From NCBI GenBank assembly GCA_023055355.1, contig JALJCS010000002.1:86763001-86827000 (forward strand): 64,000 bases of DNA, written 5' to 3'. Under the pieces are notes generated by a model. That model was not told the origin of the DNA. It saw only the letters and a program-made list of their open reading frames with translations, and searched no databases. A program made the translations under genes and the position numbers. This stretch comes from Agelaius tricolor (taxonomy: Eukaryota > Chordata > Aves > Passeriformes > Icteridae). This document shows positions 1 through 11,500 of the stretch, one piece after another (the stretch's first letter is position 1; every line of letters starts with the position of its first letter).

Positions 1-20
1 AAACAACAACAACAAAAAAA
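1..20. repeat. (CAA)n / A-rich simple repeat
   Basis: The window opens with CAA units running into an A run. It is a simple-sequence tract with no gene signal, and it may continue left of the window. Confidence 0.8.
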
Positions 21-1154
21 AACAGCCACAGAAGAGTTACAGTCACTCACCACCTATAAGATCTTATTGTTTTAGTGAGTTCTAAACATCAACTGTTCAT
101 CAACAGTAATAAAAAATTGAGAGCTGAAGCCCTAGTTACCCCTCTGATAGGTAAAACTCTAGGATAAACTTTGACCTAAGCTGACTGTGCTATAGCTATG
201 GAAGTATCCCACACAGCATCTCTGCTGCTCAGAGACAATGGATGTGTTTATTTCAGATTGCTAAAAACACAGTTTAGATTTTTAAAAGCCTGAAAAGCCC
301 TTCCTATGGACAGCAGCAGCAGTAAGTTTTGTCACAGGCTCAGGGCTGAGCAGTTTCCAGGTGACAGCCAAGCAGTTCACTTGAACTCCTTCCCCCAGGG
401 CTGCCCCACTATGCAAATCTCAGCAGAGGCAGCTCCTTCCAGCTCCAACTCATCCACAAAAGGAGGCAGGACTTTGCAAAGGGTGACTCCATGAGAGCCT
501 TGGGACAAGCAGCAATTTATGTCAAGGAGGACAGAAGAGCTCTGCTCCTGCCAGGGGAACTGTCCCAGAGCACTGAGACTCTTGAGCTCCTGGACTCAGC
601 TTGTCCAGGAGCTCTGTGAGCTCCACCTAAACAAATATTTGCAATAATTTTTGCAGCTACATTTAGAAAACAGAAGAGGGCAGGGTATGAAGAAGCTTTT
701 CCAATCAGCTATACATTGCAGTAATACAGTTTTGAAATTATTCTAGTAAAAACATGGATTATTAGAATACTAAAAGCAATTGTATCAATCATTAGCTGTC
801 CAGAAAGGAAGAATCTAACCATGATATTTTAACCTGGGATCTCAAATGTTTATTGAGTAGCATGTGAGATGGAAAACCACAAGAATTACAGAATACAGGG
901 TAAAAAACATGAGAAAGATAATATGGGAATGCCCAGGTTCAGTTCCTAGGGACTGTTGTGTGTATTCAACAGCTTTGTCCAACAGGCAGGAAAATAAACC
1001 AGAAAAACAGCAGCTATATAACAAGGTCTTAATTCCTGCATTGCAATTTAATGGCACTGAGTCTCAGCAGCTGCACAATATTTCTTTTCAATAATTTCTC
1101 AAATTAATTCCATGATCACCTAAAGGAAGGCAAGCTGCATCAGAGGCAGTTCAG

Positions 1155-1373
1155 ATGGGACATTAAGGAAATCTTCACTGAGGGGGTGTCTGGTCACTGG
1201 AACAGGCACCCAGGGAAGTGGTCATGGCACCAAGCCTGACAGAGCTCAAGAAGCATCTGGACAATGCTCTTGAGTCCTATGATTTAGTGGTAGGGAGTCC
1301 TGAAAGGAGCAGAGAGCTGAACTTGAAGATCTGTGTGGGTCCTTTCCAACTTGAGACATTCTGTGATTCTAAA
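1155..1373 (+). mobile_element. CR1 LINE 3'-end fragment
   Basis: The stretch matches the familiar CR1 3' region: 'cttcactga' followed by 'ggaacaggcacccagggaagtggt', the central 'agaagcatctggacaatgct' part, and a terminal 'gggtcctttccaactt' with 'attctgtgattct' tail. Only the last ~220 bp are present, as expected for the 5'-truncated copies typical of this family in birds. It is non-coding and diverged, so it is an old insertion inside the intron. Confidence 0.88.
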
Positions 1374-2765
1374 TAATAAATCTGCAGTTATGTGGTCAAG
1401 CAGTAAGCTGAACACTAACAAGAACTAAAGGACTTTAGGTCTATAGTTCAAGTGCTTACAGAGTTAAAAAAAAAAAAATCAACCTCTCTCCACAAAACTT
1501 AGAATTGTCCTTTAATAAGTATTTTAGAGTTCTTCTCTAAGTCAGGAAGTGAAATAAGCAACATCTGACCTTAACCTAATAGAACAGACTGCATAAAACT
1601 GAATATGAACCTCCATAGTCACCTGTCTCAACAAGCACAGCTTTTCAGGTCAAATGTCTTTCTGATGAGAAAAGTTTACATATTTTGCTCCCCTGTTTAA
1701 AAGTGACTTTTCAAAAGGTCAAAACAACCCTTAAATTAATGCCTTTGATTTGAAGGCTCATTGGACAAACAGAATTAAACAGTTCATGTTGTTCTGAGCA
1801 ACTATTTACAGGTAAAGAAAAATAGCAGCTTTACCTTCATAAACAAACCAGCATGGCTGAAGTCTCAAGCAGAGCACAGTTTACTAAATAAGCCTTTAAA
1901 CCAAATTCAAAACTCACTTATTTTTAAACTACTCTATTAACTATTGCAGTAGGACTACTACATGTAAAGGAAAGATATTTTGGAAGAGCTCCACACTGAA
2001 TTCCACTTGATTCCACTGAAAAAGTCTTGTCACTGATCATCTGCAGATTACTACAATCTTTGTTCAAGGTTTAACTTAGTTACATCTACTGTGGAAAAAA
2101 AGATACCACATTATGTTCCCTCAGCACAGGCACATGATTTACATTGGTAATAAACACTATTAAACTTTAAAAACCCAGCACTTTAAAAAAGCTTCTAACA
2201 CCTCAATCTACTCCTGTGCTATTGCAGCGAGGCACAGTAAACAAACTCCAAGAGAAAATGCAGCAAGTAAGTACAAGACAGCTCAGTTCAGCCTAAAACA
2301 AGTCAGCCATTCCTCTTTTTTTGCCTTAGACACCACCATTAATGCAAAATAAATGCATGCTGGTAGAATATCAGTATCATGATCAGAATTTCTACCACAT
2401 TATCTTGAGTGTCAAAATCACAACAAGTACTTAACCTCCATGTACTAAGAGCCTTTTAACACAAACCCACTTTCACATGAATGAAAAATCAATTCAAGAG
2501 GCTCTGCTGAATTTATAGACAAACCTACAACAATATCAAAGGAGATTAAGTTGTGGCACAAATGGGAAGTACAAGTGGTTTCTGTTGTCAGAAAGGCAAT
2601 TTTTCTTAACATATTTACATTCTATAACATCACTGTGGCAGGTTATTCTTTTATCCCTGATATTCCCACGTTACCATGCTGTTGGTATCTGGTGGGCTTT
2701 GCACTGAAAGCTTTTAGAAATATTTGTAATGTCACCACTTTCTGTGTTGGTTACATAGGTTTCCT

Positions 2766-2794
2766 CAAACAAACAAACAAACAAACAAACAAAC
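2766..2794. repeat. (CAAA)n microsatellite
   Basis: Seven perfect CAAA units plus one C. It is a simple tetranucleotide repeat, probably polymorphic, inside intron-like DNA. Confidence 0.97.
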
Positions 2795-5700
2795 CCTTCT
2801 GAAAGCAGCCATTAAAAGCTACACATTTATAAAACCTATTTCCTTATCTAACAGAGAAAACATTTAGCACTGAGCAAAACAAAACAGAACCAAGCTTTAT
2901 ATTTCTTGCAGCATGTTTGACTTCATATAAACTTTCCCACCAGGCAAAATCAAACAGAATTCTGTAAACACATGGAATAGGGCCTTACTCAAATATGGTA
3001 TCTCTTCTGCATGAGATCCTTCACCTCAAACCTTTTTTACACACACAGGTATAAAGACAACAAATATTCCCGCTCTTTTTAAGTTTAACACATATTAAGG
3101 GATTTGCACTTAGAAAAGACTGACATTGTTACTGAAGAAGTTTTTAAAGATTCTTCACAGGAGGAAGCAAAACATTTAAAGATGTGTCAGCCAGACAAAT
3201 GTTACTTTCATAAGAGCTATACAAGCCACAACAAAGAGTTCACAAAATTAATAAGAAAATGGCAGGTATGCATTTGCTTTCACTTTGTAAACGTAATACT
3301 GAAGGTGTTTTCATATTTATTAAAATTAGCATAAATGAAAAACCTGTTAATCCACCCATAATATCAGTACTGGAACAGAGACTTCACAACATGTTAATCA
3401 GTTTGCTCAAAACATCTCCCCATCATCATTACAGGGGAACAATTCTAAGTTGCATGGAAAGATTTTTAAATCTTCAAGCATGCAGACAAGTGCAAGCTGC
3501 ATGTAAGAGATAACACTAAAATGAGAGTGAATAATTATCAGAGATTATATGTGAAAGCAGAAGACAATTATTAAGATCTTTTCTGAACAACTGATATTCT
3601 GGAAAAATAATCCCATACAAGTTAGCATAATGAAAAAGAACAGCTAATACAAGAAAAATAGAGCAAACACTGAAATGTTACTCATCCTTCAGTGGCTGTG
3701 ATAATGGACAGTTGAAACATCATAAGCAAAAGAAACACCACCTGGATAAAATGGGCATGCACATCTTCCACAACCATTTGGGCTGGTCTGCACCACATCA
3801 AGGACCAGCTGGGTTAGAATTTTTATCTTGGCACCAGTCATGCAAGACCCAGACACAGGCACTGCCCCAAGGGATGCAGCACCCAAGTATCACATTCTCT
3901 TTCCAGCACAGTCCCAGAGCTGGGGGCCTGTGCTGAGAACCTGGGTCAGCTCTAAAACACAGTAGAGCTCAGCAGGCTCTCAGCTCCTCTCCTGCCTTTC
4001 CAAAACAAAGTTACTGCTGGAAACAGTGAAACCAAGTTTGTGCAGCACTACCCCAAGCTAAAAAAGACTTACTGATCCTAAAGGAAATACTGAATTAAGA
4101 TAAATACTTTACCACAGCTGCAGACAAAGAACTACTTCATAGAACTACCCAGTTTCACTCAGCATGACCATCCTGTTAAACTTCTCTCTCCAAGAGAGAT
4201 GGGGAGATGATGGGCTGGAAAATGAAGCCAAAGTAGGGAAAAAGACAGAAGACTTCAATTCTAGACTAATGAGCTTTTCAGTCTTCTGTACAGAGCAAGC
4301 TATGCACCCAAATTTAGTGAAAGACACACATTACTTATTCACATCATATACAATCAGGATAATACAAATTATTATCCTAAAAGTTACTATCAGATAATGA
4401 TAATGTGGTTCAAAACTTATGGTGGCACTACAGTGCTTTGGTACCTCAAATGGTGGCACACTACATGCCAGAGGTTTTTTCTCCTAAAAGCTGAAGGTCA
4501 TACACTTTCAAACCCAGTATTTAGGAATGAGTCTCATATGTATTTTAGCTTCAGGAACTACAATTTTACAGGCAACAAAACTCTTGAAATTATCACTCAA
4601 AAATAGCTGTACTATGAAAGTCATCTTTATATAAAAAAAAAAAGACTAAAACAACTTTGTTTTTACTATGTCATTCTGACAGATGCACATTGCTGACTAC
4701 TGTAAGCTTTCAAAACTTTCCTATCATTAATCTAGGTTTGGCAGAGTAACCAAACCAAACCAAACATTTTAATATTCTCTGCAACAGCTACACAAAAGAA
4801 CTTTATAAAGTTATCCTTGACTGCTTATAAAATTTAGGCAAATGAACTGGCAAGTGAAGATTAATAAAGCATCTGTAAATGCTTAAGTCATGAAAACTTA
4901 ATGTTTTCTTCTTGGCTAGGATGTGCTTCTTTCCATGTTCTTCCTTGAACTCAGCCACATCACCCCATTTGGGCAAAGAACCCTCTCAACACAAATTTAA
5001 TGAGCCCTGCAGCTCAAGTGGCAGCAGTAAACAGAAAGGTGAGATCCAAGCTTGATGGAAGGTATAATTTCTTGTATAGAAAGGTATAATTACAGAGGAA
5101 AACTGCTACTTCATCTACAATATTAAGTAATTGAGAAGTGAGCTGTAACTCTGGTACCAACTATCAATGTGCACATGATTTACCTATGTCAAGACATTCC
5201 AACATCCTAAATTCTCAGGTTTCCTTGTGATTGCTGTGTAATACTCTAGCTCAACATCTTCTTAACTCAAGGACTGGCAAACTGCTATTAAGTGGTCATA
5301 GCTCCTCACTGATGATCCTATTATTGTTCTGTACCCAAAAGCAGCCTGCACATGACTTGGTGTGTCTGGGAATCACAAGACATCCTTACTTTTATTATCA
5401 TACATTATTCTCTGAGAAAATTAGGCCTCAACAAACATCCATTGAATAATTACAAGCATATTAATGGCATCTTCCAAAGCATGTGGACTTCTGTTAAGGC
5501 TTCCCTTTGTCTCTCTACAGACTCAGAAGCACTATATGTCAAGTTACACTGCTTGCACTATCACACTTCAAATAGTATTTATACAGAACACAGTACAGAC
5601 ACATTGTATTTGTCTCAGCTAAAAAAGCAAACAGACTATGTCTAACATGTCATTACAGGAAAAAAAAACAAAACAGTCTTTTTTCTTCCATTGAGAGAGC

Positions 5701-5915
5701 AGGAATTTAACCAATTTGTATTCCAATTTAAATGCCCACACATTATCCACTGCTACTGAGTCTTTTGTCTGGTGAGCTACAGACAGTTAGCAAGAAAAAA
5801 TGTTGCATGAACTACCTGCTTTCAACAGATCAAGATACTTTGTACTCCTTGGCCTAAAATATTATGGAAAACAAAGAAATATTGTACAAGCAAAGAAACC
5901 CAAGCAAGTGTTTAC

Positions 5916-5994
5916 CAGTTAGTAGTATCTTCTTGCAGTCTTAACAGAGAACTCCCTTCTTCAGATTATTGATGCAGCAGCTCGTCCTCACAAT
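5916..5994 (-). other. Candidate internal 5'-UTR exon (79 nt)
   Basis: Read on the minus strand, a good acceptor (pyrimidine-rich 'ttcttctgttctttcag') is followed by a 79-nt block that ends in a donor, AACTG|GTAAAC. The block begins ATTGTGAGGACGAGC and keeps a CpG that is unusual for this AT-rich region. All three frames contain stops (TAA or TGA), so if it is an exon it is untranslated or carries the end of a short upstream ORF. It lies about 33 kb downstream of the CpG-island first exon at 39,422 on the same strand, an arrangement common for vertebrate genes whose start codon sits in a later exon. The gene itself is not recognised. The donor is only moderate (+5 is A rather than G), so this remains a prediction from splice signals. 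Confidence 0.45.
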
Positions 5995-6257
5995 CTGAAA
6001 GAACAGAAGAACCCCATTAAACATAAACAATACATGGTATTTCAATCACATAAACCAGTGCCAGGGGTAAATCAAAGTTAATCCTGCAGTGCCAAGGAAC
6101 CTACATAATCCTTTAGGAATGCAAATGAGACATGCAGAATTCAAAAACACTTGGTGATTTTATGGAATTGACATTACAAGCAAACAGAGAAGCATCCTTA
6201 CAACCTCTTCTGTGAGTCAGTAAGGCTATTAGCTAGCCATAATCACAAGCATCAGAA

Positions 6258-6368
6258 ATAGAGCATTGCAGCTCAGCATTACCAAGTTACATATAGTTAC
6301 AGCACAAAAAATAGAGCATTACATCTCTGCATTACGGAGCTGAGTTACACATAATTGCAGCAGAAAAA
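6258..6368. repeat. Imperfect tandem duplication, unit ~55 bp
   Basis: Two adjacent copies both start 'atagagcatt' and share 'gcattac', 'agttaca', 'ata.tt.cagca' and an A-rich end in the same order (6258-6310 and 6311-6368). The copies have drifted, so the duplication is old. No function is implied. Confidence 0.75.
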
Positions 6369-8159
6369 AGTAGGTCTCAGTTCAAGCTTTATTTACAGTG
6401 CCACATATAATGCACACAGGGAAAAGCACTTGATTGCTATGGTTTTCATCAGTTAAAGAAAAATGCCATCAATGGAAGTTTTTACTTATCTGAACTTCTC
6501 TAGGATTACTAGGATTTTTCTGCTTCAAAATTAAGCTTCTGGTTTAGAAAAATCAGTATTTGTATGGTCAGACAAAACAGCATTTCCTATGGAAATGCAG
6601 CACTGAGATTCCACTGCAAGCACTTGGAGGGTATTTCAGCTCATTTGGAGAAGATTTATATAGCAAGCAGCCTACCTTTTTTAGTACAGTAACTGGGTGA
6701 TGAACTGCCCAGAACTGATACCTTTCTGTTGTGGTGAAAGGCTCATAAATCTTTGCCCTTTGGGGTTTTGTAGGCTGCTTCTCTTTCAAGGATTTCAGCT
6801 AATTTAAATACTTAAATGTTTAAGTACTTAAGTGTTGTCACTTAAATTGTATCCAGAAAAACCACTGCTGCTCCTGCAAAAGGTATTCCTAGCACCAGAA
6901 TCCTTCTTTTTAGTATCTCACATCTCAAAGTTTCTTTTAAAGAGTGATCTTCCCATTTTGTCCTCCAATTCTCTTTCTGCTTCTTAAAGCCAAGTCAAGC
7001 ATATTCTGCAACATGTCTGTTTTTAGCACAAACTTGGTTTAGAAATATAAAATCTCTGTCATGTCATTTCAAATCCAGCTGAAGAGGCATGAAATATTCA
7101 GCGTTAATTTGTATTTAATCAGCTATCAGCAGTTCCTCTTACATCAGGTAATCCTGATTAATGGGCATTTAACAAAAATATGTTGCTTTGCAGTTAAATA
7201 TATAATCACAAACACCATAACATTACTGATCTGCCCCAGCTTGGGAAGGGTGGAGGGAAGAGTTATAAAGTATTGAGGCTGGGGAATGATTTTAGTCACA
7301 GTGAAAACTACCAAACAAAAGATGCCACCCATTGCCTCCTGCCCTCTCTGCAAAGGAAAAACCTGCAACCTGAGGAGCACAGCTAGAAGAAAAGGCAAGG
7401 ACTCAAAGATACTATGCCAAATAAAACCAAGGGATCCTATTCACAGCTACATCGAAGCAAATAATTGCAACAGACAGCTGAAAAGCAAAACCAAAAAAGA
7501 GTAATATTAACTAATGATAACTTTTGCCACTTTGTATCAAGGCAGTACCTAAGATAAGCAATTGCCTGTCAAGTTAATATGTTGGTGTTTTGGTTTTTTT
7601 TCCTGCAGATGTTGTAAGAAGCACTATTTCTCTTTCTTGCAGAAGGGGAAATCTAAAAAACACTCAAAGCACATTCACTCCATTAATGCATAGGCTTTGT
7701 TTAAACAATTGTTCCACCACCCTGTTCAGTCTCCTTCATTCATGGACCTCTTGCCAGACAACTGTATAGGTTAACAATTATCTTATAAACTGAATGGAAG
7801 CCATAAGATCCTTTCATTCATGCTGCCTGGCAAGTGCACAGCATAGCAGTTCTAGCACTGCCTACAGTCCATAACAGAAATGAAAGTCTTGCTGCCCGAG
7901 TGACCATTTAAGAAACTCAACAAGTTCCTTCAATACACTCAATCAAAAACACTTCCTTCTACCCTGCTACACTGCAGTATGAAAAGCTTCTTATTCAGTA
8001 CCAAAAATGGATTTTTTTTTCAAGCATGATTGATCATTTCATTAAACAGGAAAATTGTTATATTTCTGCTGTTCCACTCTCAGGACACATGGCATCACAT
8101 TGACAAATTCGAATGGTTAAATCTCCTTGTAACTACTGAAATCACAAGCAGGATTTTGG

Positions 8160-8580
8160 TTTACTGAAAAGAATACCTAAGCTCACTGGAGACCCTTCTG
8201 CCCTCTCCAGTCCTGCACTGCTCCCACTCCTGGCTGCTCAGCATTTCCTGTGCTGTTCCTCCTCCCTGACAAGCCCTTCCTGCAGCCTGGCTTCAGGAGA
8301 AAGGGAAGCCAGCGCCAGCAGCAACAGCTGTGGGGCAATTCTGGATGGGAGAATCCCACCTGGCAGAACTGCCATGTTACAGTGGATTGAAGAGATGATG
8401 GAAACATCCAGAAAAGTACTGGAAGTACATCACCTGCCAGCACAGGGCAAAGAATGAAGCCTGGTGTGATAGGAGGAGCTGGAGAAGAAGGAGGCTGCTG
8501 CACAGGAGCACTGCACACAGCAAGGACAAGGCTGCTGAAGGAGGAGCACACGCAGAAAAAAGCTGCAGAAAACATGGCCC
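8160..8580. other. GC-richer unassigned block, possibly an old mobile-element remnant
   Basis: This ~420-bp block is clearly more GC-rich than its surroundings and contains a 130-codon minus-strand open frame rich in Cys, Ser, Pro and Phe. Its ends are abrupt relative to the AT-rich flanks. I recognise no CR1 consensus and no obvious terminal repeats. An old unclassified repeat is more likely than a gene, because the frame is low in charged residues and has no exon signals. Confidence 0.3.
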
Positions 8581-11500
8581 CTTTGGAAGATCTCTACAGC
8601 TCTACAACAATTCCTTATATATGACCTAGATTAATCCCATTCAGTCCATAAAACCTGTCAAGAGAGATTTATTTTTCTTTTTAAATAACATCCCCAAACT
8701 GTAAGCTACAGTATAAATAGCATAGCTGAGAAAAACCAAGTTAGCTGCCATCTTAGTTTACAGACAAGATTTGTTCACAAACTAATTTTCTTTACTTCAA
8801 TAGACCTTTGTGGAGTAAATTAACACTGTTTCTTTGACAGGCTAATGAGAATAGCAGGTGAACAACAAAAGAGAAAGCTCATTCCCAGGAGATATCCTTG
8901 CCTGCCCTCCACAAACTGTGCTGGCATAGCTTTGTAGGATGATGAATTCAAAAGAAGGAAGCAGACAATAAACCCACTTGTTCCTGCTAAATTGGGGAGA
9001 CTTCACCTCTTGATGTAAGCGACCATCCCTTACTTCATTAGTTTTGTCACTTAAGGGGAAGGTGGAATTAGCACAGCACCTGATTAAATCTTGTTCTCCA
9101 TACAAAATTCATGCTTAAGAAGACCATTAACCATAAAGATGCAAAAAGCCTTCTGTGAATGGCAGTGTTTGCTTTTCCCTGGGTACATGTTTCAACAGGC
9201 AGAAGCACAGCAAGTGCTTCTCAAGCCTCCAAGTTTCACACTCATTTGAGCTACAAGGAAGAAAACTTCTGAGAAACTTATTAATGGCTAGGTCCTCAGG
9301 AGCAAAGGGTAACGCCACTAACACAGGGCTTAGCTGGTTTTACTGAGGGATTCAGGGCATTCCATCCAAGACAGTTTGCTGAAATACTGAGGCAAAACAA
9401 GCAGTTATTGTCAGATATAGCAGTGTCTACACAGAGCTTCAAGTTAAATTATTTTTCAGTCTTTGCCACCATTAAAGCAAGACTGATCCTTACAGCCCAT
9501 GTAAGACCCGTGTCAGAACTGGCTACATGTCTTCACAAGCAGGTGAGAGGAATGACTCAGGGCTGAGATGCAGAGGGAAACAGATGCAGAGGTCACTCTG
9601 TCCTTGAATTCTGCCCAAACCTTCAACTGCTGAGCCAATAGCCCACACTCCAGGTCTCTGCCTTGCTCCAGTCACACAATCACATCCCAAGGACACTACT
9701 GAAGTGACCATGTGGGGCAGCCTCAGATGCCATTTCATTTCCTCTTTATTTGGTAACCTACATAGCATCTTCAAAAGTCCAGGCAAATGGACTGATTTCA
9801 CAACTTAACATGCAGGCTATTTCAGCTCAAAAGCTTTCTCTGAATTCCATTTAGTAGTACCTCCACCTAGCCTGTATACTGTTGTATAGATATGAACCAC
9901 ATTTAAAAATCACATCACACACATCATCTTTGACTGCACTTGATTTTGCTTAGTCCAAAACACAGAAAGCACAGGACCCAGTAATGTGGATTTAAGGTGA
10001 TGGATCCTCCCTAACACAGATCACAACAGACTGCTAGACACAACAGCCCATCCTAAGACACATCTGAAATGCAGAGTAGACAAAATGAGCGGAAGAAAAA
10101 ATAAGCCATAAAGATCCATAAAGATAACTAAGTGTCAGAAGGCTTATGGTAGCTTACAAACCATTCTGGTGTCAGACTAAGACAGCACACACATTGAGCA
10201 GTCAAAATAACCCCTGCAGAGCTTCTGGCAGGCCACTCTTCATAGTAAATAGCTAAGTCAAAAAAGAGGCAGAAAGCAACAAAACCAGTGTGCCACAAAA
10301 ACAGGAAAACATAAAAATACCAGAACTCACTAATAGGTCCACAACAAGAAAACTTGAGAATTTTATATCCTGCTAAAATGATACAGGCTACTTTTTTTCC
10401 CTTATGAATATATTTTGCCAAAACTTTAATTTTCAGTTGAAAGAGGAAATTCTCCTGTGATTTGAGGAATTGGTAGTCTGAGAACTATTCAAAAATCCCC
10501 AATTATTCACTTCTGCACAGCTGAGAAAGTAAGGTGTCATTCCTTTTATTTCCAGGACAGAAACGAAACCAAGTGTTTAAGATCAAATAATTACACTAAA
10601 ACTCAACAGTTTGAGCTTCAACTGTACATCATACAGTTAATAACACTGATGCAAAGACACATTCCAAGGTTAAAACTATTTGCCTCCAGAAGCCTGCAGC
10701 TCTGCTTCCATGTAACACTGGAGCACTCTAGTGACACCATTTTCAACAGCTAAGTATTCCTTTTTTTTTTCATTCATCAGAACAGCATGAGTTATAGGAC
10801 TTAAGCATGCTAGTCCTTATAGGTTTGAGCTGCAAAACCACTAACTATGGTTAAAAATGTACCTCTAGAAGCTAATTTTGAGAGTAAATTAGGATCACCC
10901 AGTTAACTAAGAGTTGCAAAGACAGAGATGGAAAACATACATAACCTTCCCTTGTCCTATGGCAAACATTTGGCAGAGGTTTAAAGTACTATCAGCCCAA
11001 CACAATGTATTCTCTGAAGTGCAATTTGCCAAACAGAACACTGACCAGCTTTTCCTCCAATAATTACACCAAAGTCATATAAAGGATTTCCAATTGTGAA
11101 CACTTTCTCCTGTCAGTGCAATATTGCAGCTTTCAAACACTGGATTTGGTACTTCAAGCTCAGTACTGTGGCACAGTTTAGCAACTTCCCTTAAAAATTC
11201 AGGTTTTCAAAATAACTAAGTCTTACAGAAGGACTGACATTTAGTAGATGACTATCCTTATCACTTTTTGTTTTATTATTTATTAATTACAACTGGAAAT
11301 AGTATATGCTCCAATTCCAGTAGACTTTGCTCACACTGCAGAAGTTCTGACTCTCACCAGACTATTACTGACCTTCAAGCCCTAATTTACTCAGCTTCTT
11401 GGAGCTCAGGAGCCTATATCTGCATTTACTACAAATGCAGCAATAAGAAAGTAGCTCTTATGTAAAAAAAAACAACTAAACTGAAACTGCTAAATACTTA

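Larger units (their letters stand above)
21..5915. other. AT-rich intron-like DNA, no supported gene
   Basis: This stretch has low CpG content, frequent stops in all frames and only short chance frames. It holds a truncated CR1 (1155-1373), a (CAAA)n repeat (2766-2794) and a few splice-site lookalikes. Because the best exon candidates to its right lie on the minus strand, it is most simply read as intron of that minus-strand gene, downstream of the exon at 5916-5994. I see no further convincing exon here; a 45-nt block at 4073-4117 was considered and rejected. Confidence 0.6.

Noticed and set aside
4073..4117. 45-nt block on the minus strand between 'ctttgtctgcag' and ATCA|GTAAGT
   Set aside because: Acceptor tract is short and mixed, the block is AT-rich with no retained CpG, and similar pairs occur by chance several times in 40 kb.
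10128..10421. 97-codon minus-strand frame with a hydrophobic, Cys/Phe-rich product
   Set aside because: It looks membrane-like, but AT-rich DNA often gives Phe/Leu/Ile/Tyr-rich chance frames. There are no splice edges, promoter or recognised family.
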